From contig NZ_SMAP01000004.1 of the NCBI RefSeq assembly GCF_004346265.1, forward strand, positions 1 to 64,000: a DNA stretch of 64,000 bases, written 5' to 3'. Below, piece after piece: positions 29,358-38,495 of this stretch. The DNA comes from Thermomonas haemolytica (GTDB lineage: Bacteria; Pseudomonadota; Gammaproteobacteria; Xanthomonadales; Xanthomonadaceae). The position numbers and the translations under genes are program-made. Under the pieces are notes generated by a model. It was given only the letters and a program-made list of their open reading frames with translations, made no database searches and was not told the DNA's origin. Within the stretch, counting starts at the first letter, position 1. Every line of letters begins with the position of its first letter.

Positions 29358-29818
29358 GTGCGCGCAAGCAGGTGCAGGTGCACACCGACGGCGCCTGCCT
29401 GGGCAATCCCGGGCCGGGCGGCTGGGCCGCGCTGCTGTGCTGGCGCGGGGTCGAGCGCGAGCTGGCCGGCGGCGAGCCCGCCACCACCAACAACCGGATG
29501 GAGCTGATGGCCGCGATCGCCGCGCTGGAGGCCCTGAAGGAGCCGTGCGAAGTGGTGCTGACCACCGATTCCCAATACGTCCGCCAGGGCATCACCGAGT
29601 GGATGCCGGGCTGGCTGCGGCGCGGCTGGAAGACCGCCGGCGGCGAGCCGGTCAAGAACCGCGATCTGTGGGAGCGCCTGCACGCCGCGGCGTCCCGGCA
29701 TGTGGTGGACTGGCGCTGGGTCAAGGGCCACGCCGGGCATCCCGAGAACGAGCGCGTGGACCAGCTGGCGCGCGCGCAGGCATTGAAATTCAGGCAGTCC
29801 CCGGAGCTGGCAGGCTGA
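29354..29818 (+). CDS. rnhA: Ribonuclease HI
   Basis: A 154-residue RNase HI with the full acidic active site: Asp12 ([10 protein letters not shown]), Glu50 (NRMELMA), Asp72 (TDSQYV) and Asp136 (NERVDQLA), plus His126 in the KGHAGH loop. It cuts RNA in RNA:DNA hybrids. It overlaps the preceding gene by 4 nt and dnaQ by 1 nt, so the three are co-translated. Confidence 0.96.
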   Translation: MSARKQVQVHTDGACLGNPGPGGWAALLCWRGVERELAGGEPATTNNRMELMAAIAALEALKEPCEVVLTTDSQYVRQGITEWMPGWLRRGWKTAGGEPVKNRDLWERLHAAASRHVVDWRWVKGHAGHPENERVDQLARAQALKFRQSPELAG

Positions 29819-30531
29819 TGCGACAGATCGTCCTCGATACCGAAACCACCGGCCTGGAATGGCAGAAAGGCAACCGCGTGGTCGAAATCGGCTGCGTCGA
29901 GTTGCTGGAGCGGCGGCCGACCGGGCGCACCTTCCATCGCTACCTCAACCCCGACCGCGAGTTCGAGCCGGGTGCGCAGGAGGTGACGGGCCTCGACCTC
30001 GATTTCCTGGCCGACAAGCCGCGCTTCGCGGAGATCGCCGAGGAATTCCTGGCCTTCATCGACGGCGCGGAACTCATCATCCACAACGCCGCGTTCGACC
30101 TCGGCTTCCTCAATGCCGAGCTGGCGCGGATTCCCGGTGCCGGCAGGATCGAGGACCGCTGCCGCATCGAGGACACCCTGGCGATGGCGCGCCAGCGCTT
30201 CCCGGGCCAGCGCAATTCGCTGGATGCGCTGTGCAAGCGGCTGGGCGTGGACAACTCGCAGCGCCAGCTGCACGGCGCGCTGCTCGACGCCCAGATCCTG
30301 CTGGACGTGTACCTGGCGATGACCTCCGGCCAGCGCGAGATCGGTTTCGGCGAGGAGGCTGCGGCCGTCGCGGTGGAAACCGCAGTCGCGCTGGACGCCC
30401 TGGAGGCCGCGCCGCGGGTGCGGGTGCGCGTGCAGGCGGAGGAAGCCGAGGCGCACGCGGCGCGCCTGGCGGCGCTGGAAAAGAAGGCCGGCCGCTGCCT
30501 GTGGCGCGAGCTGGAGGCGGAAGCGGGCTGA
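29818..30531 (+). CDS. dnaQ: DNA polymerase III epsilon subunit (proofreading exonuclease)
   Basis: A 237-residue DEDDh exonuclease. Exo I is Asp7-x-Glu9 (LDTETTG), Exo II is HNAAFDLGFLN, Exo III is HGALLDAQ. The C-terminal 55 residues are the segment that binds the alpha polymerase subunit. The start overlaps the rnhA stop in TGATG. Confidence 0.95.
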   Translation: MRQIVLDTETTGLEWQKGNRVVEIGCVELLERRPTGRTFHRYLNPDREFEPGAQEVTGLDLDFLADKPRFAEIAEEFLAFIDGAELIIHNAAFDLGFLNAELARIPGAGRIEDRCRIEDTLAMARQRFPGQRNSLDALCKRLGVDNSQRQLHGALLDAQILLDVYLAMTSGQREIGFGEEAAAVAVETAVALDALEAAPRVRVRVQAEEAEAHAARLAALEKKAGRCLWRELEAEAG

Positions 30532-30559
30532 CGCGGCGGCGCGTGCGATTCCGTTTCAT

Positions 30560-30637
30560 CCGTTCGCCCCGCGCCTGTCGAGGGATGAGCGGGGCGGCGG
30601 AGCCCGCCCGTGGTTCGACAGGCTCACCACGAGCGGG
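30560..30637. repeat. REP-like paired inverted element after dnaQ
   Basis: Two partly complementary units face each other: one at 30560-30592 (starts CGTTCGCCCC) and one at 30607-30637 (contains TTCGACAGGCTCACCACGAG, with stem CGTGGT/ACCACG). The TTCGACAGGCTCACCACGA core resembles short dispersed repeats known from many proteobacterial genomes. Only one pair is present in this window. Confidence 0.55.
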
Positions 30638-30739
30638 TCAGCGTGACACCCCAAAGCGGGTCAGCGGGGACCACAGGAACGTGCCACTGGGCCCGGAAGC
30701 GCGCCGGTGGGCCGGTTCGCGGGGCGCCGGCGGGGAGGC

Positions 30740-31444
30740 TCAGTGCCGGCGCACCAGCACCACGGTGATGTTGTCGGAGCCGCCACCGTCCAGGGCGGCC
30801 GCCACCAGCCCGTCCACGCATTCCTGCGCGCTGCATTCGCGGTGGGCCAGCACTTGCGCGATCTGGCGGTCGTCCACTTCCTCGGTCAGGCCGTCGCTGC
30901 ACAGCAGCAGCTGCATGCCCGGGCGCAGCTCGCCGGAAAGGGTTTCCACGTTGAGCTGGTCCGGCGCGGTGACGCCCAGCGCCTGGGTCACCACGTTGCG
31001 GTGCGGATGGCTGCGCGCCTGGTCGGCGCTGATCGCGCCCTGGGCGATCAGCTCCTGCACGTAGCTGTGGTCGTGCGAGATCTGGGTGAGGCTGCCGTCC
31101 CGCCACAGGTACACCCGGCTGTCGCCCACCCAAGCCACCTCGAAGCGGTTGCCGTCCACCCGTGCCGCCACCACGGTGGTGCCCATCGGCAGGCTGTCGC
31201 CGCGGCGCTTGGAGCAGCGGATGATTTCCTCGTCGGCGGTGACGATGGCGCTGGCCAGGCTGCGTCCGGCGCGCACCTCGCGCACGATGACCTCGCGCGC
31301 CAGCGCGCTGGCGACCTCGCCGTACTCGTGCCCGCCCATGCCATCCGCGACCAACCACAGGCCCAGTGCGCTGTCGCCGTAATAGGTGTCCTCGTTCAGC
31401 TCGCGCCGCAGGCCGACATGGGTCAGGTGTCCGAATTCGATCAT
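30740..31444 (-). CDS. PP2C-family serine/threonine protein phosphatase
   Basis: A 234-residue soluble PP2C (Stp type). Metal-binding motifs are present: NEDTYY near 18-23, VADGMGG, GDSRVY, CSDGL and the final GGSDNITVV. It removes phosphate from Ser/Thr residues. No partner kinase is adjacent. The ATG at 31444 opens MIEFGHLTHVG; the frame extends 69 nt upstream without family similarity. The 242 bp upstream to tRNA-Ser hold only a tRNA terminator. Confidence 0.88.
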   Translation of the reverse strand: MIEFGHLTHVGLRRELNEDTYYGDSALGLWLVADGMGGHEYGEVASALAREVIVREVRAGRSLASAIVTADEEIIRCSKRRGDSLPMGTTVVAARVDGNRFEVAWVGDSRVYLWRDGSLTQISHDHSYVQELIAQGAISADQARSHPHRNVVTQALGVTAPDQLNVETLSGELRPGMQLLLCSDGLTEEVDDRQIAQVLAHRECSAQECVDGLVAAALDGGGSDNITVVLVRRH

Positions 31445-31654
31445 GCGTGCGGCTGGCGTCCGGGGTTCATGGGGGCCAACGGAATCATGCGCGCGGACCG
31501 GACTGCAGGGCAATGCGGGCGGCGGGGCCGGTCTCCGATGGTGGTGGCCGGCCGCGGCGCCTGCCTGTGCCGGAAGTGGGGGCCGCGTGCGGGCGATGCC
31601 CGCGGTCGGAAGGGAAGGCGTGCCAGCGGATGCCCGCGGTCGAGCCCGGACATG

Positions 31655-31676
31655 AAAACGCCCCCTGGCGGGGGCG
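31655..31676 (-). terminator. Terminator after tRNA-Ser(CGA)
   Basis: A 7-bp stem CGCCCCC/GGGGGCG with a 4-nt loop, followed on the minus strand by TTTT. Confidence 0.7.
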
Positions 31677-31686
31677 CGGTCATGTC

Positions 31687-31777
<91 letters not shown>

Positions 31778-31792
31778 GGAAGTGGGGCGTGC

Positions 31793-31821
31793 ATGATACG
31801 GGGCGCGTGGCCGGGGGGCAA
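31793..31821 (-). promoter_or_regulatory. Promoter of tRNA-Ser(CGA)
   Basis: On the minus strand: TTGCCC (31821-31816), 17-bp spacer, TATCAT (31798-31793), 15 bp before the tRNA. Confidence 0.68.
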
Positions 31822-31860
31822 GGCAGGTACACTGGCCGCCCCTCGTCCTTGCCCGCGCCC

Positions 31861-32268
31861 ATGTCCGAGATCCACGTCCCCGTTTCCTTCGGCGAGCTGC
31901 TCGACAAGATCGCCATCCTGCAGATCAAGTCCGAGCGCATGAGCGACCCGGCCAAGCTGGCCAACGTGCGCAACGAGCTGGCGGCGCTGGAGGCGACCTG
32001 GGCCGCGCACCCGGCCTCGCGGCAGGACATCGCCGCGCTGCGCGCCGAGCTGAAGGCGGTCAACGAGCGCCTGTGGGTGATCGAGGACGACATCCGCCTG
32101 AAGGAGAAGGCGCAGGCCTTCGACGCCGAGTTCATCCGCCTGGCGCGTGCGGTCTATTTCGAGAACGACACCCGCGCGCGGGTGAAGAAGGACATCAACC
32201 TCGCACTGGGTTCGGCCTACGTCGAGGAGAAGTCGTACCAGGACTACGGCAGCGGGCAGGGCGCCTGA
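31861..32268 (+). CDS. DUF6165 family protein
   Basis: A 135-residue soluble protein rich in charged helices (ELLDKIAILQIKSERM; LKAVNERLWVIEDDIRLKEKAQ). It matches the DUF6165 family as I recognise it, found next to lipopolysaccharide core genes in this group of bacteria; its function is unknown. The ATG at 31861 gives the conserved N-terminus. A TACACT at 31828-31833 may be its -10. It is convergent with the glycosyltransferase gene 3 bp away. Confidence 0.75.
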   Translation: MSEIHVPVSFGELLDKIAILQIKSERMSDPAKLANVRNELAALEATWAAHPASRQDIAALRAELKAVNERLWVIEDDIRLKEKAQAFDAEFIRLARAVYFENDTRARVKKDINLALGSAYVEEKSYQDYGSGQGA

Positions 32269-32271
32269 GCC

Positions 32272-33324
32272 TCAGCCGAGGTTGGCGCGGAAGCGCTCGA
32301 ACGCCGCCACGGCGTCCGCGACGGTGATGAGGTCCATCACGCCCTCGGCCTCGATCTTCGTGCCCCACTTGAGTTCCGACGCCGGCTTGCCGCGGTATTT
32401 CCGCGCGGCGTCGTCGTAGCGGTCCACGCAGAAGCGGCGGTCGGAATACGGTCCGCTGCGGTGCGGGTTGGTGGCGGCGTGCAGGCCCAGCACTTTCGTG
32501 CCCATCGCGTTGGCGATGTGCATCGGGCCGGAGTCCGGCGTCACCAGCAGGTCGGCGCGGGCCAGCAGGGCCGGCAGCTGCTTGAGGGTGTCCTTGCCGA
32601 TCAGGTCCAGCACGCTCTCGCGCGCAGCCATGGCGGCGAGGATGGCATCGCCGGTGCGGCGCTCCAGCGCGCTGCGGCCGCCGCACAGCACGACCCGCCA
32701 GCCCTGCGCGGCGGCGTGGTCGGCCAGCGCGGCGTAGCGTTCGGCGCGCCAGTTGCGCAGCGCGTGGCTGGAACAGGGCGAGATCATCAGCGTGCGGCGG
32801 CCATCGTCGGGCCACTGCGCGCGCGCCCAGGCATGCGCCTCGTCCGGCACCGGCAGGTTCCAGACCACCTCGCCGCGCACCAGCCCCAGTGGCTGGCAGA
32901 AGCTGCCGATGGCGTCCAGCACGTGGACCTTGCCGGGGTCGGGGATGCGTTCGCGGATGAACAGGCCGTGGCCTTCCTTGCTGCGCAAACGGTCGTAGCC
33001 GATCCGCCGCCGCGCCGGCACGAACGCCGACAGCAGGTTGGCGCGGGCCGAGACCTGCAGCTGCAGCAGCGCGTCGAAGCGCTGGCCCAGTTCGCGGCGC
33101 AGGGCGCGCATGCCGGCCAGCCCGGTGTTCTTGTCGTATTCCACGAAGCGCACGCCGGGCAACCCATCCAGCAGGCGGCGCTCGGCGCGGCCGATGATCC
33201 AGGTCAGCGCGACGCCGGGCAGCCCGGTTTGCAGGGTGTGCACCAGCGGCAGCACGTGGGTGACGTCGCCCAGCGCGGACAGGCGCAGCAGGCAGAGGGA
33301 ACGCGGGGCGGGGACTTTGGGCAC
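32272..33324 (-). CDS. Glycosyltransferase family 9 (heptosyltransferase-like)
   Basis: A 350-residue GT-B enzyme of family 9, which adds heptose or related sugars to lipopolysaccharide core. Visible blocks are [17 protein letters not shown] at the N-terminus and the C-terminal donor site [14 protein letters not shown]. No ATG fits; GTG at 33322-33324 (VPKVPAPRS) is the best start. That start is only 21 bp from the divergent kdkA ATG. Its neighbours DUF6165 and Kdo kinase support a core-sugar role; the exact sugar is unknown. Confidence 0.85.
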   Translation of the reverse strand: MPKVPAPRSLCLLRLSALGDVTHVLPLVHTLQTGLPGVALTWIIGRAERRLLDGLPGVRFVEYDKNTGLAGMRALRRELGQRFDALLQLQVSARANLLSAFVPARRRIGYDRLRSKEGHGLFIRERIPDPGKVHVLDAIGSFCQPLGLVRGEVVWNLPVPDEAHAWARAQWPDDGRRTLMISPCSSHALRNWRAERYAALADHAAAQGWRVVLCGGRSALERRTGDAILAAMAARESVLDLIGKDTLKQLPALLARADLLVTPDSGPMHIANAMGTKVLGLHAATNPHRSGPYSDRRFCVDRYDDAARKYRGKPASELKWGTKIEAEGVMDLITVADAVAAFERFRANLG

Positions 33325-33345
33325 GCGGTTGCTACACTCGCAAGG

Positions 33346-34089
33346 ATGACCGGTTTCGACGCCAACGAGCACCTGACGCCGTTCCGCGACGCGCGCGGTT
33401 ACGGCGCGATTCTGTTCGACCGCACCCAGGTGCGGCAACCGGAACCGGAGTGGTTCGACCCCGGCCACTGGGGCATGGCGGCGCAGCCGGTGGGCGAGGG
33501 CGGGCGCGGCGGCGCCTGGTTCATCGACTTCGGGCAGGGCGATGCGCTGCTGCGGCATTACCTGCGCGGCGGCCTGATGGCGAGGTTCAGTCGTGACCAG
33601 CATCTCTGGCGCGGCATCCAGCGCGTGCGCAGCTTCGCCGAGTTCCGCCTGCTGCGCACGCTGCGCGCGAAGAAGCTGCCGGTGCCGCTGCCGTTCGCGG
33701 CCTGGTACCGGCGCGAGGGCCTGCATTACCAGGCCGCGATCCTGATGCAGAGGCTGCACGACGTGCGCTCGCTGGCCGCGCTGGCCGCGGAGGGCACGGC
33801 GCCGTGGGAGGCCGCCGGGCACCTGATCGCGCGCTTCCATCGCGCCGGGCTGGACCATGCCGACCTGAACGCGCACAACCTCCTGTTCGATGGGCAGGGG
33901 CGCGGCTGGATGATCGATTTCGACCGCTCGCAGCTGCGCATTCCCGCCACCGGCTGGCGCGAAGCGAACCTGCAGCGCCTGCTGCGCTCGCTGCACAAGC
34001 GCCGCGGTGCGCGCAGCGCGGAGGCCGTCGAGGCCGACTTCGCGCGCCTGCGCGCGGCCTACGCGGCGGCGTGGGAGCGCGGCTACTGA
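33346..34089 (+). CDS. kdkA: 3-deoxy-D-manno-octulosonic acid (Kdo) kinase
   Basis: A 247-residue kinase of the KdkA/InaA type that phosphorylates Kdo in the inner lipopolysaccharide core. The catalytic loop is [10 protein letters not shown] and the metal-binding motif is MIDFDRS. The N-terminal region ([13 protein letters not shown], then [15 protein letters not shown]) is typical. TACACT at 33333-33338 ends 7 nt before the ATG, again suggesting a leaderless transcript. A single Kdo plus phosphate is the known core type in Xanthomonas and Haemophilus. Confidence 0.92.
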   Translation: MTGFDANEHLTPFRDARGYGAILFDRTQVRQPEPEWFDPGHWGMAAQPVGEGGRGGAWFIDFGQGDALLRHYLRGGLMARFSRDQHLWRGIQRVRSFAEFRLLRTLRAKKLPVPLPFAAWYRREGLHYQAAILMQRLHDVRSLAALAAEGTAPWEAAGHLIARFHRAGLDHADLNAHNLLFDGQGRGWMIDFDRSQLRIPATGWREANLQRLLRSLHKRRGARSAEAVEADFARLRAAYAAAWERGY

Positions 34090-34161
34090 GCTACTGGGGG
34101 CGGGCGGGGCGCGCGCCTGGACGGCGCGGCACGCTGGAGGGCGACGGGCCGGGCCCGGAAA

Positions 34162-34272
34162 GGTGGCGGCCCCGCCGGCTGGCCTCGGCGCCCGCGTCAG
34201 TCGATACCGTTGCTGCCTTCCGGCCCTGGCGGGGTTTTCGACCTAGCGTCGCGAGGGGCCGACGGGGCCACC
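34162..34272 (-). ncRNA. ffs: Signal recognition particle RNA (4.5S type)
   Basis: About 111 nt on the minus strand. The ends pair (5' GGTGGC with 3' GCCACC), and the apical SRP motif CAGGGCCGGAAGGCAGCAAC contains the GGAAG tetraloop and the symmetric and asymmetric loops bound by Ffh. It targets membrane proteins to SecYEG. It lies 64 bp downstream of tRNA-Ser(GGA), possibly in one transcript. Ends are set by the pairing and could shift by a few bases. Confidence 0.9.
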
Positions 34273-34336
34273 ATGGACGCGGGCCGCGGCATGCGCGGCC
34301 CGTGGAACTTCATGCATCGACCAGGATGCATCGATC

Positions 34337-34429
34337 TGGCGGAGAGAGGGGGATTCGAACCCCCGAGGCGGGGTTTAGCCGCCTACACACTTTCCAGGCG
34401 TGCTCCTTCAACCACTCGGACACCTCTCC
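34337..34429 (-). tRNA. tRNA-Ser(GGA)
   Basis: A 93-nt class II tRNA with acceptor GGAGAGG/CTCTCC region, long variable arm, anticodon loop CTGGAAA (GGA, serine UCC/UCU) and encoded CCA. Confidence 0.96.
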
Positions 34430-34439
34430 GGGATCGCGC

Positions 34440-34468
34440 ATTCTAGCGGCGGCAGGGCGCTTCCACAA
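34440..34468 (-). promoter_or_regulatory. Promoter of tRNA-Ser(GGA) (and perhaps SRP RNA)
   Basis: On the minus strand: TTGTGG (34468-34463), 17-bp spacer, TAGAAT (34445-34440), 10 bp before the tRNA. No separate promoter is seen for the SRP RNA downstream. Confidence 0.72.
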
Positions 34469-34520
34469 CACGCGCAAGGGCGGCCGCCGACGGCGCGCCG
34501 GTCCATGCCACAATGCCGGC

Positions 34521-36299
34521 ATGTCCTACCTCGTGCTCGCCCGCAAGTGGCGCCCCAAGCGTTTCGCCGAACTGGTCGGCCAGGAGCATGTGGTGCGCGC
34601 GCTGACCAATGCGCTGGAGACCGGCCGCGTCCACCACGCGTTCCTGTTCACCGGCACCCGCGGCGTCGGCAAGACCACCATCGCGCGCATCTTCGCCAAG
34701 AGCCTGAACTGCGAGCGCGGCACCTCCAGCGACCCCTGCGGCGAGTGCGAGACCTGCCTGGCGATCGACGCCGGCCGCTACATCGACCTGCTGGAGATCG
34801 ACGCCGCCTCCAACACCGGCGTGGACAACGTGCGCGAGCTGATCGAGAACGCCCAGTACATGCCCAGCCGCGGCAAGTACAAGGTGTACCTGATCGACGA
34901 AGTGCACATGCTCTCGAAGCCGGCCTTCAACGCGCTGCTGAAGACGCTGGAGGAGCCGCCGGGACACGTCAAGTTCCTATTCGCCACCACCGATCCCGAG
35001 AAGCTGCTGGTGACGGTGCTGAGCCGCTGCCTGCAGTTCAACCTCAAGCGCCTGGACGAGGCGCAGATCGCTGGCCAGCTGCGCAAGATCCTCGCGGCCG
35101 AGGCGATCACCGCCGACGACGACGCGGTCGCGCAGCTGGCGCGCGCCGCCGACGGCAGCCTGCGCGATGCGCTGTCGCTGCTGGACCAGGCGATCGCCTA
35201 TGCCGGCGGCCGGCTGGACGGGGCAAGCGTCGCGGCGATGCTGGGGACGGTCGACCGCAGCCGGGTGCAGGCGCTGCTGGACGCGCTGGCCGAGGGCGAT
35301 GGCCAGCGCCTGCTGGAGGAGGCCGCGCAGCTGGCGGAGTTCGCGCCGGATTGGGGCAGCATCCTCGATGCCTTCGCGCAGGCCCTGCATCGCATCCAGG
35401 TGCGCCAGCTGGTGCCGGCGGTGGATGTCGGCAGCGATGCCATCGACGTGGACGGCCTGGCCGCGCGCCTGCGTCCGGAGCTGGTGCAGCTGTGGTACCA
35501 GATGGCGCTGCACGGCCGCCGCGACCTCGGGCTGGCGCCCAGTCCGCGCAGCGGCTTCGAGATGACCCTGCTGCGGATGCTGGCCTTCCGCCCCGAGACC
35601 GGCGGCCAGCCGCGCGCGGACGCTCCCGCGCCCGCCGGGCAGGCCCGCGCCGAGGCCGCCGCGCGCGTGCGCGCGCAGCTGGAGCAGGCGCCCGCCCGTG
35701 CGTCGGCACCGGTGCCAGCGCCGACGATGGATACGCCCGCCTCCGCGCCCGTGCGGCCGCAGGCCTCGCCCAGCCCGCTGCCCGAGGCTCGCGCGCAGCC
35801 GTCGGCGTCCGCGCCGGCAGCCCCTGCCGCGCCGTCGATGCCGCCTCCCAAGCCAATGGCCAATGTCGATGCCGGTAGGGCCGCCAGTGCCCTGCTGGTG
35901 ACCGATTCCGAACACTGGCTGCAGCTGGTGCGCGAACTGGTGGCCAGCGGCCAGCTGAGGGGTGCGGTGAAGGTGCTGGCCGAGCACGCGGCCTTCCTCG
36001 GCCATGCCGACGGCCCGCTGCGGCTGGCGCTGGCCCCGGAGCAGGAGCACCTGAAGTCGCCGCGCCTGGTGCTGCAGCTGGACGACGTGCTCAGCCAACG
36101 GTTGGGCGGTCCGGTGAACGTGCGCTTCGAAGTGGGCCCCGCGCGCGGCGAGACCGCGCAGGCGCGCAATGCGCGCGAGCGCGACGTCCGCCAGGCCGAC
36201 GCGGAGGCCGGCTTCGCCGCCGATCCCGCGATCCAGCGGCTGGTGCAGGCGCATGGCGCGCAGATCCTGCCGGAGTCGATCCGTCCGCTGGACGCCTGA
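34521..36299 (+). CDS. dnaX: DNA polymerase III tau/gamma subunit
   Basis: A 592-residue clamp-loader ATPase. Walker A is GTRGVGKTT (about 45-53), the zinc site has four Cys ([16 protein letters not shown]), and Walker B is [10 protein letters not shown] Pro/Ala-rich linker (about 360-455) separates the ATPase from the C-terminal tau domain ([19 protein letters not shown] onwards). No A-rich slippery site is visible, so a shorter gamma form by frameshifting is not indicated. CACAAT 6 nt before the ATG fits the leaderless pattern of this genome. First gene of dnaX-ybaB-recR. Confidence 0.94.
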   Translation: MSYLVLARKWRPKRFAELVGQEHVVRALTNALETGRVHHAFLFTGTRGVGKTTIARIFAKSLNCERGTSSDPCGECETCLAIDAGRYIDLLEIDAASNTGVDNVRELIENAQYMPSRGKYKVYLIDEVHMLSKPAFNALLKTLEEPPGHVKFLFATTDPEKLLVTVLSRCLQFNLKRLDEAQIAGQLRKILAAEAITADDDAVAQLARAADGSLRDALSLLDQAIAYAGGRLDGASVAAMLGTVDRSRVQALLDALAEGDGQRLLEEAAQLAEFAPDWGSILDAFAQALHRIQVRQLVPAVDVGSDAIDVDGLAARLRPELVQLWYQMALHGRRDLGLAPSPRSGFEMTLLRMLAFRPETGGQPRADAPAPAGQARAEAAARVRAQLEQAPARASAPVPAPTMDTPASAPVRPQASPSPLPEARAQPSASAPAAPAAPSMPPPKPMANVDAGRAASALLVTDSEHWLQLVRELVASGQLRGAVKVLAEHAAFLGHADGPLRLALAPEQEHLKSPRLVLQLDDVLSQRLGGPVNVRFEVGPARGETAQARNARERDVRQADAEAGFAADPAIQRLVQAHGAQILPESIRPLDA

Positions 36300-36343
36300 G
36301 CCCGGCTCCACATCCCCACACCCAACAGATACGGAAACACGAT

Positions 36344-36664
36344 ATGCGTGGAAACATCGCACAGCTGATGCAGCAGGCGCAGAAGATGCAGGAGAACATG
36401 CAGCGCGCGCAGGAGGAAGTGGCCGCGCTGGAAGTCACCGGCAACGCCGGCGGCGGCATGGTCAGCGTGACGCTGGGCGGCCGCATGGACTGCCGCAAGG
36501 TGCGCATCGACCCGGCCGCGCTGGCCGACCCGGAGATGGCCGAAGACCTCATCGCCGCCGCGTTCAACGATGCCGTCAACAAGATCAACGCCGCCAGCCA
36601 GGAAAAGATGGCCGCCGCCACCGCCGGCATGCCGCTGCCGCCGGGAATGAAGCTGCCGTTCTGA
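36344..36664 (+). CDS. ybaB: Nucleoid-associated protein YbaB/EbfC
   Basis: A 106-residue protein with the family start [18 protein letters not shown] and the block [25 protein letters not shown] at the C-terminus. It binds DNA as a dimer. It lies between dnaX and recR, its usual place, with 44 and 46 bp gaps. Confidence 0.94.
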   Translation: MRGNIAQLMQQAQKMQENMQRAQEEVAALEVTGNAGGGMVSVTLGGRMDCRKVRIDPAALADPEMAEDLIAAAFNDAVNKINAASQEKMAAATAGMPLPPGMKLPF

Positions 36665-36710
36665 ACCATCGCCGGCCTTCCCGCGGGCGCGGGACGGACG
36701 CCCGAACGCA

Positions 36711-37310
36711 ATGACCGCTTCCCTGCTCGAACAACTGATCGACGCCCTGCGCGTGCTGCCGGGGGTGGGCCACAAGTCCGCGCAGCGGATGGCCTACCAC
36801 CTGCTGGAGCGCCAGCGCGACGGTGGCCGCCGCCTGGCCGCGACGCTGGAGGCGGCGATGGAGCGGGTGGGGCACTGCCGGCGCTGCCGCGATTTCAGCG
36901 AGGCCGAAGTCTGCGCGATCTGTGCCAGCCCCGCGCGCGACATCCACCTGCTGTGCGTGGTGGAGACCCCGGCCGACCGCCTGGCGATCGAACAGGCCAC
37001 CGGCTACCGCGGCCTGTACTTCGTGCTGCAGGGGCGGCTGAGCCCGCTGGACGGGATCGGCCCGGCGGAACTGGGGTTGGACCTGCTGGCGCAGCGGCTG
37101 CAGGAAGGCGAGGTGCGCGAGCTGATCGTCGCCACCAACCCCACGGTGGAGGGCGAGGCCACCGCGCATTACCTGGCGCAACTGGCGCGCGCGCGCGGCG
37201 TGCGCCCCAGCCGGCTGGCGCACGGCGTGCCGCTGGGCGGCGAGCTGGAATACGTGGACCGCGGCACCCTGTCGCATGCCTTCGGCAGCCGCAGCGAGAT
37301 GCAGGAGTGA
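36711..37310 (+). CDS. recR: Recombination mediator RecR
   Basis: A 199-residue RecR. It has the helix-hairpin-helix [16 protein letters not shown], a four-Cys zinc finger (CRRCRDF and CAIC, about 57-73) and a Toprim domain ([13 protein letters not shown] to [14 protein letters not shown]). With RecF and RecO it loads RecA on gapped DNA. Confidence 0.95.
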   Translation: MTASLLEQLIDALRVLPGVGHKSAQRMAYHLLERQRDGGRRLAATLEAAMERVGHCRRCRDFSEAEVCAICASPARDIHLLCVVETPADRLAIEQATGYRGLYFVLQGRLSPLDGIGPAELGLDLLAQRLQEGEVRELIVATNPTVEGEATAHYLAQLARARGVRPSRLAHGVPLGGELEYVDRGTLSHAFGSRSEMQE

Positions 37311-37411
37311 GCGGGGACGGCGCGCGCTGAGCCGTGCGCGCGCAGTGGAGGCGGGCGCGGGGCTGGCCTACACTCGCTTTCACCTCTTTCCATTCGCCAC
37401 TGGCGCTGGCC

Positions 37412-37762
37412 ATGCCCGACACCATCTTCCACAAGATCCTGCGGCGCGAGATCCCCGCCGACATCGTGTACGAAGACGAACACCTGATCGCCTTCCGCGA
37501 CATCGCACCGCAGGCGCCGGTGCACGTGCTGTTCGTGCCCAAGCGCGACTACGCCACCCTGAACGACGTGCCGGAGGAGGACGCGGTCGTGATCGGCCGG
37601 CTGGCCACCGCTGCGGCGCGCTACGCCAAGGCGCAGGGGGTCGCCGAGTCGGGCTACCGGATCGTGATGAACTGCAACCAGGACGCCGGCCAGACCGTGT
37701 TCCAGATCCACCTGCACCTGCTGGCGGGGGCGCCCCTGGGGCGGTTCGGCACCCCGGCCTGA
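37412..37762 (+). CDS. HIT family protein (HinT-like) with a variant triad
   Basis: A 116-residue HIT-domain protein with the HinT start IFHKILRREIPADIVYEDE. The normal His-x-His-x-His triad reads Gln-Ile-His-Leu-His (codon CAG at the first position), so the first histidine is missing while the central nucleophile and the third are kept. HinT enzymes hydrolyse nucleoside phosphoramidates. The C-terminus ends soon after the motif. The ATG at 37412 starts the conserved sequence; an earlier ATG at 37334 only adds leader-like residues. Confidence 0.85.
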   Translation: MPDTIFHKILRREIPADIVYEDEHLIAFRDIAPQAPVHVLFVPKRDYATLNDVPEEDAVVIGRLATAAARYAKAQGVAESGYRIVMNCNQDAGQTVFQIHLHLLAGAPLGRFGTPA

Positions 37763-37798
37763 GCCGGCACGGGCGCCGCGCGCGGCGGTGTGTTTCGG

Positions 37799-37816
37799 GT
37801 GTCGCGGAAATGTCAT
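37799..37816 (+). promoter_or_regulatory. Possible Pho box upstream of the PhoU-like/PiT operon
   Basis: GTGTCGC-GGAA-ATGTCAT has the two 7-bp repeats and 4-bp gap of a Pho box, 40 bp before the start codon. The overlapping CATAAT (37814-37819) could instead be a -10 element, so the assignment is tentative. Regulation by the PhoB encoded in this window would make sense for a phosphate transporter. Confidence 0.42.
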
Positions 37817-37856
37817 AATTCCGCCACTTTTGCCACTCGAACCCGCGGTCACGCCC

Positions 37857-38483
37857 ATGTTCTCCCTGCAAACCATCTTTGGCTCCGGCATGCAGTTCTA
37901 CGCGCTGCTGGACGATGCCGCGGCCGCCGCCTATGACAGTGCCAAGGCGCTGCACGCGATGATGCGCGAGGCCGACCGCCAGCCCGCGCTGGACGCGTTC
38001 AAGCTGGCGCGCCTGCGCGAGCGCGCCGCCGCCGACAAGATCAGCCGCGCGCTGGTGGACAGCTATATCACCCCGATCGAGCGCGAGGACATCGAGGCGT
38101 TGGGTTCGGCCCTGCACAAGATCCCGAAGCAGATCGAGAAGTTCGCCGACCGCTACGCGCTGGCGATCCAGCACCTGGGCCACATCGATTTCGCGCCGCG
38201 CGCGGCGATGCTGGAGCAGGCCGCGGCGGTGGTGGTGCAGATGGTGGGCGACCTGCGCCGGATGAACCTGGACGGGATGACCGCGCTGAACGAGAAGCTG
38301 CGCTCGATCGAGAACGAGGCCGACCGCCTGATGCTGGAGCTGTACCGCGAGATCTATTCCGGCAAGCTGGACAGCCTGCAGATGTTCCTGCTCAAGGAGT
38401 TCTTCGAGATCCTGGAGAAGGCCATCGACCGCTGCCGCGAGGCCGGCGTGGTGGCCTACCAGATCGTGCTCAAGAACAGCTGA
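37857..38483 (+). CDS. DUF47 (PhoU-like) regulator of phosphate transport
   Basis: A 208-residue all-helical PhoU-like protein (DUF47) with the acidic metal-binding patches typical of the fold (SYITPIEREDIEALGSAL; NEADRLMLELYREIY). Such proteins pair with PiT transporters and are thought to control them. The PiT gene begins 12 bp downstream. Confidence 0.9.
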   Translation: MFSLQTIFGSGMQFYALLDDAAAAAYDSAKALHAMMREADRQPALDAFKLARLRERAAADKISRALVDSYITPIEREDIEALGSALHKIPKQIEKFADRYALAIQHLGHIDFAPRAAMLEQAAAVVVQMVGDLRRMNLDGMTALNEKLRSIENEADRLMLELYREIYSGKLDSLQMFLLKEFFEILEKAIDRCREAGVVAYQIVLKNS

Positions 38484-38495
38484 CGGGGCCGCGCC

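Noticed and set aside
34521-36299. Programmed frameshift in dnaX giving the gamma subunit
   Set aside because: No run of A or other slippery heptamer with a following stem was found near the linker; the gene reads as one full tau frame.
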